Shown here: positions 52,214-60,160 of the stretch, in pieces
How the letters are laid out: each line of letters begins with the position of its first letter
How positions within the stretch are numbered: position 1 is the first letter of the stretch
NCBI RefSeq assembly: GCF_000733125.1
Contig: NZ_JPHU01000004.1
Location: 124,001-188,000, forward strand
Length of the DNA stretch: 64,000 nt
Reading direction: 5' to 3'
DNA from: Parvularcula oceani
GTDB lineage: Bacteria; Pseudomonadota; Alphaproteobacteria; Caulobacterales; Parvularculaceae
Program-made: the position numbers and the translations under genes
The notes under the pieces: model-generated
What the model was told of the DNA's origin: nothing
The model's input: the letters and a program-made list of their open reading frames with translations, nothing else
The model's database searches: none

Positions 52214-53017
52214 ATGACGCATCCCGTTCCCGCCGACCTCGCCCGCTTCGCCGAAGCGCTCGCAGAGCGCGCCGCCACCGAAACGCTGCCCCGTTTCCGT
52301 GACGCCGCAGATGCCCAGAACAAGACGCCCGATCGCGGCTACGACCCGGTCACCGAGGCGGACCGGCAGGCAGAGCGCGCGCTCCGCGCCGCCGTGGCCG
52401 ACCGCTTTCCCGATCATGCCTTTCTCGGCGAAGAAGACGGCGCCTCCGGCGGCGCCTCCCCCTGGCGCTGGGTCGTCGATCCGGTCGACGGCACGCGCAG
52501 CTTCGTCTGCGGCGTGCCGGTCTGGAGCACGCTGATTGCACTCGAATATGAGGGGGTGCCGGTTCACGGCGTCATCGACCAGCCGGTTCTCGGCCAGCGC
52601 TGGACCGGCGGCATGGACAACCCCGCCCTCCTCAACGGCGATCCGGCACGCACCTCCGGCTGCGAACGGCTCGAGGACGCGCGGCTGATGATCACCGATA
52701 TCAGGACGGCGCCGGAGGGGTATCTCTCCGAAAGCCAGGCCGGGCGCCTCGCCGCCTTGTGGCGCCGCTGCCGCCTCTTGCGGCAGGGCCTCGATTCTTT
52801 CGCCTTCGGCCTCGTCGCCTCCGGCAGGATGGACCTCGTGGTCGAGGCGGGACTTCACTGGCACGACATCGCGGCCGTCATTCCCGTGGTCGAAGCGGCG
52901 GGCGGCACCGTCACGGACTGGCAGGGCGAGCGCCCGCGCGAAGGCTGGGACGGCACCTGCATCGCCGCATCGTCGCTGGCGCTCGCCGAAGCGGCGCGGG
53001 CGGTCATGACCGCCTGA
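52214..53017 (+). CDS. hisN: Inositol-monophosphatase family, HisN-type histidinol-phosphatase
   Basis: Metal-dependent phosphatase of 267 aa in the IMPase fold. Metal ligands are Glu-Glu in FLGEEDGASG, the DPVDGTRSF motif (WVVDPVDGTRSFVCGVPVW) and the late Asp in HWHDIAAVIPVVEAAGG. The overall pattern fits alphaproteobacterial HisN, which dephosphorylates histidinol-phosphate in histidine synthesis, better than inositol phosphatases; the specific substrate remains an inference. It starts 37 bp after the XRE gene, with a GGAG ribosome binding site, and ends at a strong terminator. Confidence 0.85.
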   Translation: MTHPVPADLARFAEALAERAATETLPRFRDAADAQNKTPDRGYDPVTEADRQAERALRAAVADRFPDHAFLGEEDGASGGASPWRWVVDPVDGTRSFVCGVPVWSTLIALEYEGVPVHGVIDQPVLGQRWTGGMDNPALLNGDPARTSGCERLEDARLMITDIRTAPEGYLSESQAGRLAALWRRCRLLRQGLDSFAFGLVASGRMDLVVEAGLHWHDIAAVIPVVEAAGGTVTDWQGERPREGWDGTCIAASSLALAEAARAVMTA

Positions 53018-53043
53018 CGCCAATTGCTGCGGGCCGAACGAAA

Positions 53044-53076
53044 AAGGCCGCTCCTTGAGGAGCGGCCTTCTTTTTT
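53044..53076. terminator. Strong intrinsic terminator between hisN and the POT gene
   Basis: Eleven-bp stem AAGGCCGCTCC / GGAGCGGCCTT with a TTGA loop, T6 on the plus side and an A5 run that would give T residues on the minus side. It can serve both convergent genes. Confidence 0.92.
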
Positions 53077-53117
53077 CGAGAACCTGTACGGCCAGCGGGC
53101 TGGCCGCGCCGAGCCGC

Positions 53118-54734
53118 CTAGGGCGCTGCCCGGTCGAGCGGCACGCCGTGCGCCTCGGCGGCACCGGCGACTTCCGCGTCGCCCCTGCGGAGGCCGGCCT
53201 CGGGGTCGTCGGACAGGGTCTTGAGATGCATCAGCCAGTTGATGCCCGGCGAGATCACGATCAGCCCGATACCGACCGCCACGGCCAGCCATCCCACATT
53301 GCTGTAGACCTGCAGGACATCGGCGCCCGGGGCCTCGGTCGCCTGCGCGATGAGGCCGGCCACGAAGTTCCCGCCCGCCGAGGCGAGGAACCAGGTGCCC
53401 ATGATCAGGCCCACGATGGAGCGGACGGACAGGCGCGTCATCGCCGACAGGCCGACCGGAGACAGGCAGAGCTCGCCGGTCGTGTGCAGCAGGTAGATGA
53501 GGAAGATGAACAGCACCGGTGTCAGGCCCGCCGCGCTGTTCGCGCCCCAGACCAGCACGAGGAAGCCGAGGCCGAGCTGGATGACGCCGAGGCCGAATTT
53601 CTGCGGCGCGCTCGGGTCCAGGTTCCGCTTGGCGAGGAACGCCCAGAGCGCGGCGAAGACCGGCCCCAGATAGATGATGTACATCGCATTCAGCGACTGG
53701 AAGACCGAAGCCGGCACCTCTTCGCCGAACAGCGTCCGGTCGACCCGCTCGTCGGCATAGACGTTGAGCGAGCTGCCCGCCTGTTCGAACAGGGCCCAGA
53801 ACAGGATCTGCACCGAGATGAGGAAGAGCGCGGCGAAGATGCGGTCGCGCGCATGCGGCTCGAGCGTGAAGACCGAGCGGTAGAGGATGTAGCCGACGGT
53901 AACGAGGCCGGTCAGGCCGAGCACGACGCCCACCGTGTCCTGGTCGCGCACCATGAGCCAGACCGCGACCGTGCCGATCGCCGTGCCGATATAGATCAGC
54001 CACTCGGTCGAAAGGCCCGCGAAGCGCTTCTGCTTGAGCGCGGCGGGATCGGGCGCCTCGCCCGCGCCTTCGAGCAGCGGCTTGCCCCAGATGAAGACGA
54101 GGAGGCCGGCCAGCATGCCGATGCCCGCAAGGCCGAAGCCATAGGACCAGCCGAAGGTCTCGCCGAGATAGCCGGCATAGAGCGCGCCGAAGAAGGAGCC
54201 CGCATTGATGCCGACATAGAAATAGGTGAACGCGCTGTCCCGCCGCTTGTCGGTCTTGGGATAGAGCTCGCCGACCAGCGCGGAGATGTTCGCCTTGAGG
54301 AAGCCGACGCCCATGATGATGAGCGCGAGTGCCATGTAGAACGTGTTGATGACGAAGGGATTGACCTCGTCGGGGCTGGTCGCGGGCTCGCCTTCGACGG
54401 CCATCAGGCCGTGCCCCGCCACCAGGAGGATGGCGCCGAGCGTCACCGCCCTGCGCTGGCCCAGATAGCGGTCGGCCAGGATGCCGCCGATCACGGGCGT
54501 GATGTAGACGAGCGCCGTATAGGCCCCGTACAGGCCGTAGGCCGCGCTCTGATCGAACAGGAAGTGCTTGGTCAGGTAGAAGACCAGCAGCGCGCGCATC
54601 CCGTAATAGGAGAAGCGCTCCCACAGCTCCACGAAGAAGAGGATGTAAAGCCCCTTCGGCTGGTGCCGCATCAGATAGAGCGCGACGCCGACCCCCAGAA
54701 GGCCGATCGCGCTCAGGATGAGGATGAATGTCAT
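53118..54734 (-). CDS. POT/PTR family proton-coupled peptide transporter
   Basis: Proton-dependent oligopeptide transporter of 538 aa with about 14 helices, importing di- and tripeptides. The hallmark E-x2-E-R motif lies in FFVELWERFSYYGMRALL. Also seen are GGILADRYLGQRRAV, FTYFYVGINAGSFFG and the TTGELCLSPVGLSAMTRLS region, all typical of the family. It ends with a polar Ala-rich tail. It stands alone, divergent from nothing relevant. Confidence 0.94.
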   Translation of the reverse strand: MTFILILSAIGLLGVGVALYLMRHQPKGLYILFFVELWERFSYYGMRALLVFYLTKHFLFDQSAAYGLYGAYTALVYITPVIGGILADRYLGQRRAVTLGAILLVAGHGLMAVEGEPATSPDEVNPFVINTFYMALALIIMGVGFLKANISALVGELYPKTDKRRDSAFTYFYVGINAGSFFGALYAGYLGETFGWSYGFGLAGIGMLAGLLVFIWGKPLLEGAGEAPDPAALKQKRFAGLSTEWLIYIGTAIGTVAVWLMVRDQDTVGVVLGLTGLVTVGYILYRSVFTLEPHARDRIFAALFLISVQILFWALFEQAGSSLNVYADERVDRTLFGEEVPASVFQSLNAMYIIYLGPVFAALWAFLAKRNLDPSAPQKFGLGVIQLGLGFLVLVWGANSAAGLTPVLFIFLIYLLHTTGELCLSPVGLSAMTRLSVRSIVGLIMGTWFLASAGGNFVAGLIAQATEAPGADVLQVYSNVGWLAVAVGIGLIVISPGINWLMHLKTLSDDPEAGLRRGDAEVAGAAEAHGVPLDRAAP

Positions 54735-54848
54735 ACGAGCACTGCCCTTGCTCAGGTGCGGGGCATGCGGCGCCCGCTATCAAGATGAAGAAGGGCTGAC
54801 ACTAGGGGACTCGCACAGGTGTGAAAACCCGCCTGCGGGAAAAGCTCG

Positions 54849-55115
54849 TCAGCCCTCCGCGCGGCGCCGCCTGAGCGCGCGCCAGAGCCCGTAGGCGCTG
54901 ATCGCGAACCAGAAGACCTCGATCACGAAGCTCGCGGCATTGAAGCTGTAGAAGAGGCTGACCGTGATCAGCACCGCCGCCAGCGCGTTGAGCGCGGAAT
55001 ACCACGGGTTCTCCGCGGCCAGCCTGCCGAACTGCAAGGCGGCATAGGTGCCGATCAGGAGCCCGACGCCGAGAAAGCCCACGGCGTCGGGCAGTGTGAG
55101 AGACCAGTCCTGCAC
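54849..55115 (-). CDS. Small CBU_0592-like membrane protein
   Basis: An 88-aa protein with three predicted helices (about 9-28, 41-58 and 60-80) and a basic C-terminus (RALRRRRAEG). The pattern DAVGFLGVGLLIGTYAALQFG and NALAAVLITVSL resembles the CBU_0592 family of small membrane proteins of unknown function. It lies 10 bp downstream of lpd on the same strand and may be co-transcribed with it. Confidence 0.75.
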   Translation of the reverse strand: MQDWSLTLPDAVGFLGVGLLIGTYAALQFGRLAAENPWYSALNALAAVLITVSLFYSFNAASFVIEVFWFAISAYGLWRALRRRRAEG

Positions 55116-55125
55116 GACCGATCCG

Positions 55126-56535
55126 TCAGGCCTGCATCGTCCAGCCCTCGACGCCCATCGCCGCCTGGCGCAGCGCCTCGGTGCGGGTCGGGTGCGGGTG
55201 GCAGGTCCGCGCGATGTCCTCGGACGCGCCGCCGAAGGCCATGACGAGGCAGGCCTCGGCGATCATCTCGCCGACGCCCGTGCCGATCATGTGAACGCCG
55301 AGCACCCTGTCCGTCTTCGCATCAGCCAGGACCTTCACGAAGCCGTCCGTCGCATGGTTCGTCTTGGCGCGGGAGTTCGCGGTGAAGGGGAACTTGCCGA
55401 CCTTGTAGTCGACGCCCTCCTCCTTGAGCTGCTCCTCGGTCTTGCCGACCGTGGCAACTTCCGGGTCGGTGTAGACCACGCCCGGAATGATGCCGTAATC
55501 GACATGGCCGGGCTTGCCCGCGATCACCTCGGCGACGGCGACGGCCTCTTCCTCGGCCTTGTGCGCCAGCATCGGCCCCGGCGTCACGTCGCCGATCGCA
55601 TAGATGCCCTCCGCCCCGGTGCGCCAGTGATCGTCGACCGGGATGAAGCCGCGCTTGTCGGTGGTGATGCCGACCTCGTCGAGGCCGAGCCCTTCGGTAT
55701 AGGGCTTCCGGCCGATCGCGATCAGCACGACATCGGCGTCGAGCGTTTCCGCGTCGCCGCCCTTGGCGGGTTCGACCGAGACCTTCACGCCGGTCTTGGT
55801 CTTGTCGATCTTCGTGACCTTCGTGCCGAGCTTGAAGGCCATGCCCTGCTTCTTGAGGACGCGCATGAACTGTTTGGAGAGCTCCGCATCCATGCCCGGC
55901 GTGATGCGGTCGAGGAACTCGACCACGGTGACCTCCGCGCCCAGGCGCCGCCAGACCGAGCCCATCTCGAGCCCGATATAGCCGCCGCCGACGACGATCA
56001 TCTTCTTTGGGACTTTCGACAGGGACAGCGCGCCGGTCGAGGAGACGATGCGCTCCTCGTCGATCTCGACACCCGGCAGGGACAGGATGTCCGATCCCGT
56101 GGCGATCAGGATGTTCTTCGTCTCGAGGGTCCTGTCGCCCTCTTCGGTCGTCACGACGACCTTGCCGGGCCCGGCGATGCGGCCGCGGCCGTGAATGCCC
56201 TCGACCTTGTTCTTCTTGAACAGGTAATCGATGCCGTCGGTGAGGCCCTTCACCGCGTCGGCCTTCTGCGCCAGCATCTTCTCGAGGTTCAGCTTCACCT
56301 TGCCCGTCTCGATCCCGAGATCGGCGAAATGCTTGTCGGCGTGCTCGAAGGCCTCGGAGGCATGCAGCATGGCCTTGGAGGGAATGCAGCCGACATTCAG
56401 GCAGGTCCCGCCGAAGCGCGCGGTCTCCCGCGCGTCGATGCAGGCCGTCTTCAGGCCGAGCTGCGCGGCCCTGATCGCCGCATTGTAGCCGCCGGGGCCG
56501 CCGCCGATGACGACGACATCGTAGTCTTGAGCCAT
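55126..56535 (-). CDS. lpdA: Dihydrolipoyl dehydrogenase (E3)
   Basis: FAD-dependent E3 component that reoxidises dihydrolipoamide in 2-oxoacid dehydrogenase complexes and the glycine cleavage system. The 469-aa protein has the FAD-binding IGGGPGGYNAAIRAAQLG, the redox disulfide GGTCLNVGCIPSKAML, the NAD site VVGGGYIGLEMGSVW, AIGDVTPGPMLAHKAEEE, and the catalytic His-Glu pair HPHPTRTEAL. The ATG at 56535 gives the family start MAQDYDVVVIGGG. No 2-oxoglutarate dehydrogenase genes are adjacent in the window. Confidence 0.97.
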   Translation of the reverse strand: MAQDYDVVVIGGGPGGYNAAIRAAQLGLKTACIDARETARFGGTCLNVGCIPSKAMLHASEAFEHADKHFADLGIETGKVKLNLEKMLAQKADAVKGLTDGIDYLFKKNKVEGIHGRGRIAGPGKVVVTTEEGDRTLETKNILIATGSDILSLPGVEIDEERIVSSTGALSLSKVPKKMIVVGGGYIGLEMGSVWRRLGAEVTVVEFLDRITPGMDAELSKQFMRVLKKQGMAFKLGTKVTKIDKTKTGVKVSVEPAKGGDAETLDADVVLIAIGRKPYTEGLGLDEVGITTDKRGFIPVDDHWRTGAEGIYAIGDVTPGPMLAHKAEEEAVAVAEVIAGKPGHVDYGIIPGVVYTDPEVATVGKTEEQLKEEGVDYKVGKFPFTANSRAKTNHATDGFVKVLADAKTDRVLGVHMIGTGVGEMIAEACLVMAFGGASEDIARTCHPHPTRTEALRQAAMGVEGWTMQA

Positions 56536-56651
56536 GTGTCTTCCCGCCCGTGATCCGGTTCCAGCGCAGGTAATCCGCGCCTCCGGGGGCGTCAACACGA
56601 GCGGCGGCTTTCGCTTGACCGGCCGGGGGCGCGCGCGCAGCTTCGCCGATC

Positions 56652-57350
56652 ATGCGCGCCCTTCCCGCGGCCCTTCTGGCCCTTGCCCTCTGCGCCTGCA
56701 GCGCGGTCCGTCCCGCCGAGATGGCGCTGCCCGACGGCGTTCGGGAAAGCACGCAGCGCATACTTCTGTCGGGCATTGGCAGCGCACGCACGGGCACGGT
56801 GACCGCTGCCGGGTTCAGCGGCCCGTTCGAGCGCTCCGCCAGCCGCTTCGATCTCTCCGGACGCTATTCGAGCAGCGGCGGCGGCGCGTTCTTCGCTCTG
56901 ACCCCGGCCGGCGGAGGACCGGTCCTCTCGGGCGAGTGCGAGACGCGGCTCAAGACGGTCGGCTTTCCCCGCTGGGGGGTCAGCGCGGATGTCCTGCCCC
57001 TCGCCTATTCCTGCCGCCTGTCGCGCGGCGGGAGCGTCACCGACATCATGGAAGTCCAGGAGGCGCGCGGCCGCGACGCACTCTTCCGCAATGCGCGGCG
57101 GGGCATGCTGACCTGGGAGAACATCCGCCTCGACTTCGAATCCGTCCACGCGATCGAGGGCAGCCCGCTCGGCACCGCCGACGCGCTCGGCTATCGCGTG
57201 CTGCGGGACGGGGCGGTGATCGGTGCGGTCGACCTCAACGGCGCGCCGAGCGTGCTCATGCCGACGACCGCCGAGCCGGCGCTGCGCGAAGCGATGATCG
57301 TCGGGGCGGTGGCGCTCGGTCTCTTCTGGGATCCCGCAACGCTCGATTGA
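56652..57350 (+). CDS. Hypothetical lipoprotein
   Basis: Unrecognised 232-aa protein with a lipoprotein signal peptide (PAALLALALCAC, Cys16). The body is beta-rich, with FDLSGRYSSSGGGAFFAL, a Cys pair (GECETRLK and YSCRLSRG) and a late VIGAVDLNGAPSVLM. No domain is recognised. It is 54 bp upstream of the NfeD-slipin pair in the same direction, but a separate promoter is possible. Confidence 0.72.
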   Translation: MRALPAALLALALCACSAVRPAEMALPDGVRESTQRILLSGIGSARTGTVTAAGFSGPFERSASRFDLSGRYSSSGGGAFFALTPAGGGPVLSGECETRLKTVGFPRWGVSADVLPLAYSCRLSRGGSVTDIMEVQEARGRDALFRNARRGMLTWENIRLDFESVHAIEGSPLGTADALGYRVLRDGAVIGAVDLNGAPSVLMPTTAEPALREAMIVGAVALGLFWDPATLD

Positions 57351-57403
57351 GGCGCGGCGGCTTGTCCATTGTGGCAGCGCCCCGCTCTTCCTAGATTACA
57401 TCC

Positions 57404-58786
57404 ATGTCAGCGCGCTCAATCCTTGGGCTCCTTCCGGTCCTCGCGATCCTCTTCGCCTGGAACGGTCATGCCGCGGCCCAGCGTGCCGAAGGCCCGCGCA
57501 CGGCCACGGTGGTCAGCCTCGACGGCCCGATCACGCCGGTCAGCGCGGAGCTGTTCGAGGACGCGCTGGCGCGAGCGGCGCAGAGCGGGGCGCAGTTCCT
57601 GTTGGTCGAGATCGACACCCCGGGCGGCCTGATGGATTCGATGAAGTCGATCGTGAAGGCCACGTTGGCCTCGCCCGTTCCGGTCGTCACCTATGTCTCG
57701 CCGGACGGCGCGCGCTCGGCATCGGCCGGGCTCTACATCATGTATGCCGCCCATTTCTCGGCCATGGCGCCGAGCACCAATACGGGTTCGGCGACGCCTG
57801 TCGGCCTCGGCGGCGAACCGGCGGGCGAAGACGGCGGCGACACCTCGAACGAGGCCTCCATGCGCGCCAAGGTGATCGAGGACGCGGTCGCCTATATCCG
57901 CGCCCTGGCCGAAGAGCGCGGCCGCAACGCCGAATGGGCCGAGGATGCCGTGCGCCCGCCCTCGGCCAATGTGCCCGCGCGCGAGGCGCTGGAGCTCGGT
58001 GTGATCGACATCGTGGCGCAGGACCGCGCCGATCTCCTGGCACAGCTGGACGGGCGGACCGTCGAGACGGCTTCGGGTCCTGTGACGTTCGAGACCGCGG
58101 ACTTGGCCTTCGACCGGGTCGAGCCGACCCTCGTGCAGGAGATCCTCTCCTTCTTCGCCGATCCGAATGTCGCGGCGATCCTGATGACGCTCGGCGTGAC
58201 GGGGCTGATCGTCGAGCTGTGGAACCCCGGCAGCATCTTTCCCGGCCTGATGGGCGCGATCTGCCTTCTCCTCGCCCTCTACAGCTTCCAGGTCCTGCCC
58301 TTCGAGGGCGTCTATCTCGCCCTCCTCCTGCTCGGCGCCGTCCTGATGACGGTCGAGGCGTTCACGCCGACCTTCGGCCTCGTCGGCCTCGCCGGGCTGA
58401 TCCTGCTCGGCATCGGCCTCTATTTCCTCTTCCCGGGCGAGCTTCGGATCGCCCTCTGGGTGGTCGCTGGCCTCCTCCTGCTTGCAGCGGCCTTCCTGGG
58501 CACCGCGCTTCTCACCTTCATGCGCACGCGCCGGCGCAAGCCGATGACGGGCGACGAGGCGCTGCCCGGGCACGAGGCCCGGGTCGATGTCTGGGAAGGC
58601 GATTCGGGCTGGGTGATCCTCGATGGCGAGCGCTGGCGCGCGCGCGCCGCGGCGGTCCTCGCGCCCGGCGACCAGGTCGTGGTGACCGAGGCCGACGGGC
58701 TCGTTCTCGACGTCGTCCCGCTGCGGTCGCTCGGCGGAACCCCCCGCCGCACCCCCGCCCAGCCCGACCCGGCACCGCACAGCTGA
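57404..58786 (+). CDS. NfeD family membrane serine protease (long form)
   Basis: Long-form NfeD of 460 aa that works with a slipin partner in membrane quality control. A signal peptide (about 1-25) is followed by a ClpP-like protease domain with the catalytic Ser107 in RSASAGLYIMY and the probable Lys156 in MRAKVIED, the Ser-Lys dyad described for PH1510. Then come several membrane helices (about 245-375) and the C-terminal OB-fold NfeD domain (about 390-440; GHEARVDVWEGDSGWVILDG). The slipin gene follows after 24 bp, the classical pair. Confidence 0.93.
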   Translation: MSARSILGLLPVLAILFAWNGHAAAQRAEGPRTATVVSLDGPITPVSAELFEDALARAAQSGAQFLLVEIDTPGGLMDSMKSIVKATLASPVPVVTYVSPDGARSASAGLYIMYAAHFSAMAPSTNTGSATPVGLGGEPAGEDGGDTSNEASMRAKVIEDAVAYIRALAEERGRNAEWAEDAVRPPSANVPAREALELGVIDIVAQDRADLLAQLDGRTVETASGPVTFETADLAFDRVEPTLVQEILSFFADPNVAAILMTLGVTGLIVELWNPGSIFPGLMGAICLLLALYSFQVLPFEGVYLALLLLGAVLMTVEAFTPTFGLVGLAGLILLGIGLYFLFPGELRIALWVVAGLLLLAAAFLGTALLTFMRTRRRKPMTGDEALPGHEARVDVWEGDSGWVILDGERWRARAAAVLAPGDQVVVTEADGLVLDVVPLRSLGGTPRRTPAQPDPAPHS

Positions 58787-58810
58787 TCCGCAAGGCGAAA
58801 GGACACCCGC

Positions 58811-59551
58811 ATGCCCATCATCTTCTTCGCGATCGTGCTGGCGGTCGTCATCCTGTTCGCGGCCGTCAACATCCTGAAGGAATACGAGCGCGGCGTCGTC
58901 TTCACGCTCGGCAAGGTGTCGCGGCGCGGCGCGGGTCCCGGCATCGTCTTCATCCTGCCGGGCATCCAGACCATCCAGAAGATCGACATGCGGACCCTGG
59001 TCCATGACGTGCCGAGCCAGGACGTAATCAGCCGCGACAACGTCTCGGTGAAGGTCAACGCCGTCATCTATTACCGCGTGGTCGACGCGGTGAAGGCGAC
59101 CGTCCAGGTCGAGAACTACAAGGGCGCGACCAGCCAGCTCGCCCAGACCACGCTGCGCTCGGTCCTCGGCAAGCACGAGCTCGACGAGATGCTGCAGGAG
59201 CGCGACAAGCTGAACCGCGACATTCAGGTCATCCTCGACGAGCAGACCGAGGCCTGGGGCATCAAGGTCGCCAATGTCGAGATCAAGCATGTCGACGTCG
59301 ACCCCTCGATGATCCGCGCCATCGCGCGGCAGGCCGAGGCCGAGCGCGAACGTCGCGCGAAGATCATCCTGGCCGAAGGCGAGCATCAGGCCGCCGCCAA
59401 GCTCGCCGAGGCCGCCGCGATGCTGGCGAAGGAGCCGAGCGCCATGCAGCTGCGCTATCTGAACACGCTGCAGGAGATCGCCGGCGACCGGACCAATACG
59501 ATTGTCTTCCCCTTCGCGCCCGACGAGGTGGGGCAGCTCCTGAAGCGCTGA
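58811..59551 (+). CDS. Slipin, SPFH/stomatin-family membrane protein
   Basis: SPFH-domain protein of 246 aa with one N-terminal hydrophobic hairpin or helix (about 3-19) and the domain core EYERGVVFTLGKVSRRGAGP, then VPSQDVISRDNVSVKVNAVI and KHELDEMLQERDKLN. A coiled-coil tail with many Glu/Arg residues (RAIARQAEAERERRAKIILA) follows. It forms ring-like oligomers at the membrane and is paired with the NfeD protease encoded upstream. The C-terminal stretch VFPFAPDEVGQLLK is conserved in slipins. Confidence 0.95.
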   Translation: MPIIFFAIVLAVVILFAAVNILKEYERGVVFTLGKVSRRGAGPGIVFILPGIQTIQKIDMRTLVHDVPSQDVISRDNVSVKVNAVIYYRVVDAVKATVQVENYKGATSQLAQTTLRSVLGKHELDEMLQERDKLNRDIQVILDEQTEAWGIKVANVEIKHVDVDPSMIRAIARQAEAERERRAKIILAEGEHQAAAKLAEAAAMLAKEPSAMQLRYLNTLQEIAGDRTNTIVFPFAPDEVGQLLKR

Positions 59552-59611
59552 TCACGAAAGCGAGATCAGGAAGTATTTGTCCGCTAAATGGTTTTTCCTC
59601 ATAAGGCCCGG

Positions 59612-60160
59612 ATGGACCGAGGGATGAGAGACTATCTGCGGGAGGGAACGCGCACCGCCCACGAGGCGGTGGATGCGGTCTTCGGCCGTTTCGACCTGAC
59701 GCGGCGGGAGGGCTATACCGCCTTTCTGCGCGCGCATTACCGGGGCCTCTTCGGCCTGCCGCTCGACCCCGCTCCCTTCGGCCTCAAGCCTCTCGGGCTC
59801 ATGGAGCTCGTCGCAGCCGATCTCCGGACCCTCGGCGAACCGCTTCCCGCGCCGCTGCCTGCGCCCCGCTTCTCGGGCGAGGCGGAAGCGCTCGGGGCCT
59901 ATTACGTCGTCGCCGGCTCCCGCCTCGGCAGCCGCCTGCTGGCGCGGCAATGGCGCGAGGGCGCGGACGGCGTGCTTCTGTCGGCGGGCCGCTATCTGAG
60001 CGACGAGGCATCGCATGACGCCTGGCGGGATCTGACCGCATTCCTGCGCCAGGAGGGGGCGATGCGCCCCTCTTCGGTCCTCGACGGCGCCTTGCGCACA
60101 TTCGATCATTTTCATAGCGCAGGCCTTGCCGAACAGGGCAACGAGGCCGTCTCCGCATGA
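59612..60160 (+). CDS. bphO: Biliverdin-producing heme oxygenase
   Basis: Bacterial heme oxygenase (182 aa) that opens heme to biliverdin, the chromophore of bacteriophytochromes. The proximal heme ligand is probably His17 in REGTRTAHEAVD, and the distal-helix glycine-rich segment reads YVVAGSRLGSRLL. I start at the ATG at 59612 because AAGG is close upstream; ATG codons at 59588 and 59624 are alternatives. Its stop overlaps the phytochrome start as ATGA, so both products are made together. Confidence 0.92.
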   Translation: MDRGMRDYLREGTRTAHEAVDAVFGRFDLTRREGYTAFLRAHYRGLFGLPLDPAPFGLKPLGLMELVAADLRTLGEPLPAPLPAPRFSGEAEALGAYYVVAGSRLGSRLLARQWREGADGVLLSAGRYLSDEASHDAWRDLTAFLRQEGAMRPSSVLDGALRTFDHFHSAGLAEQGNEAVSA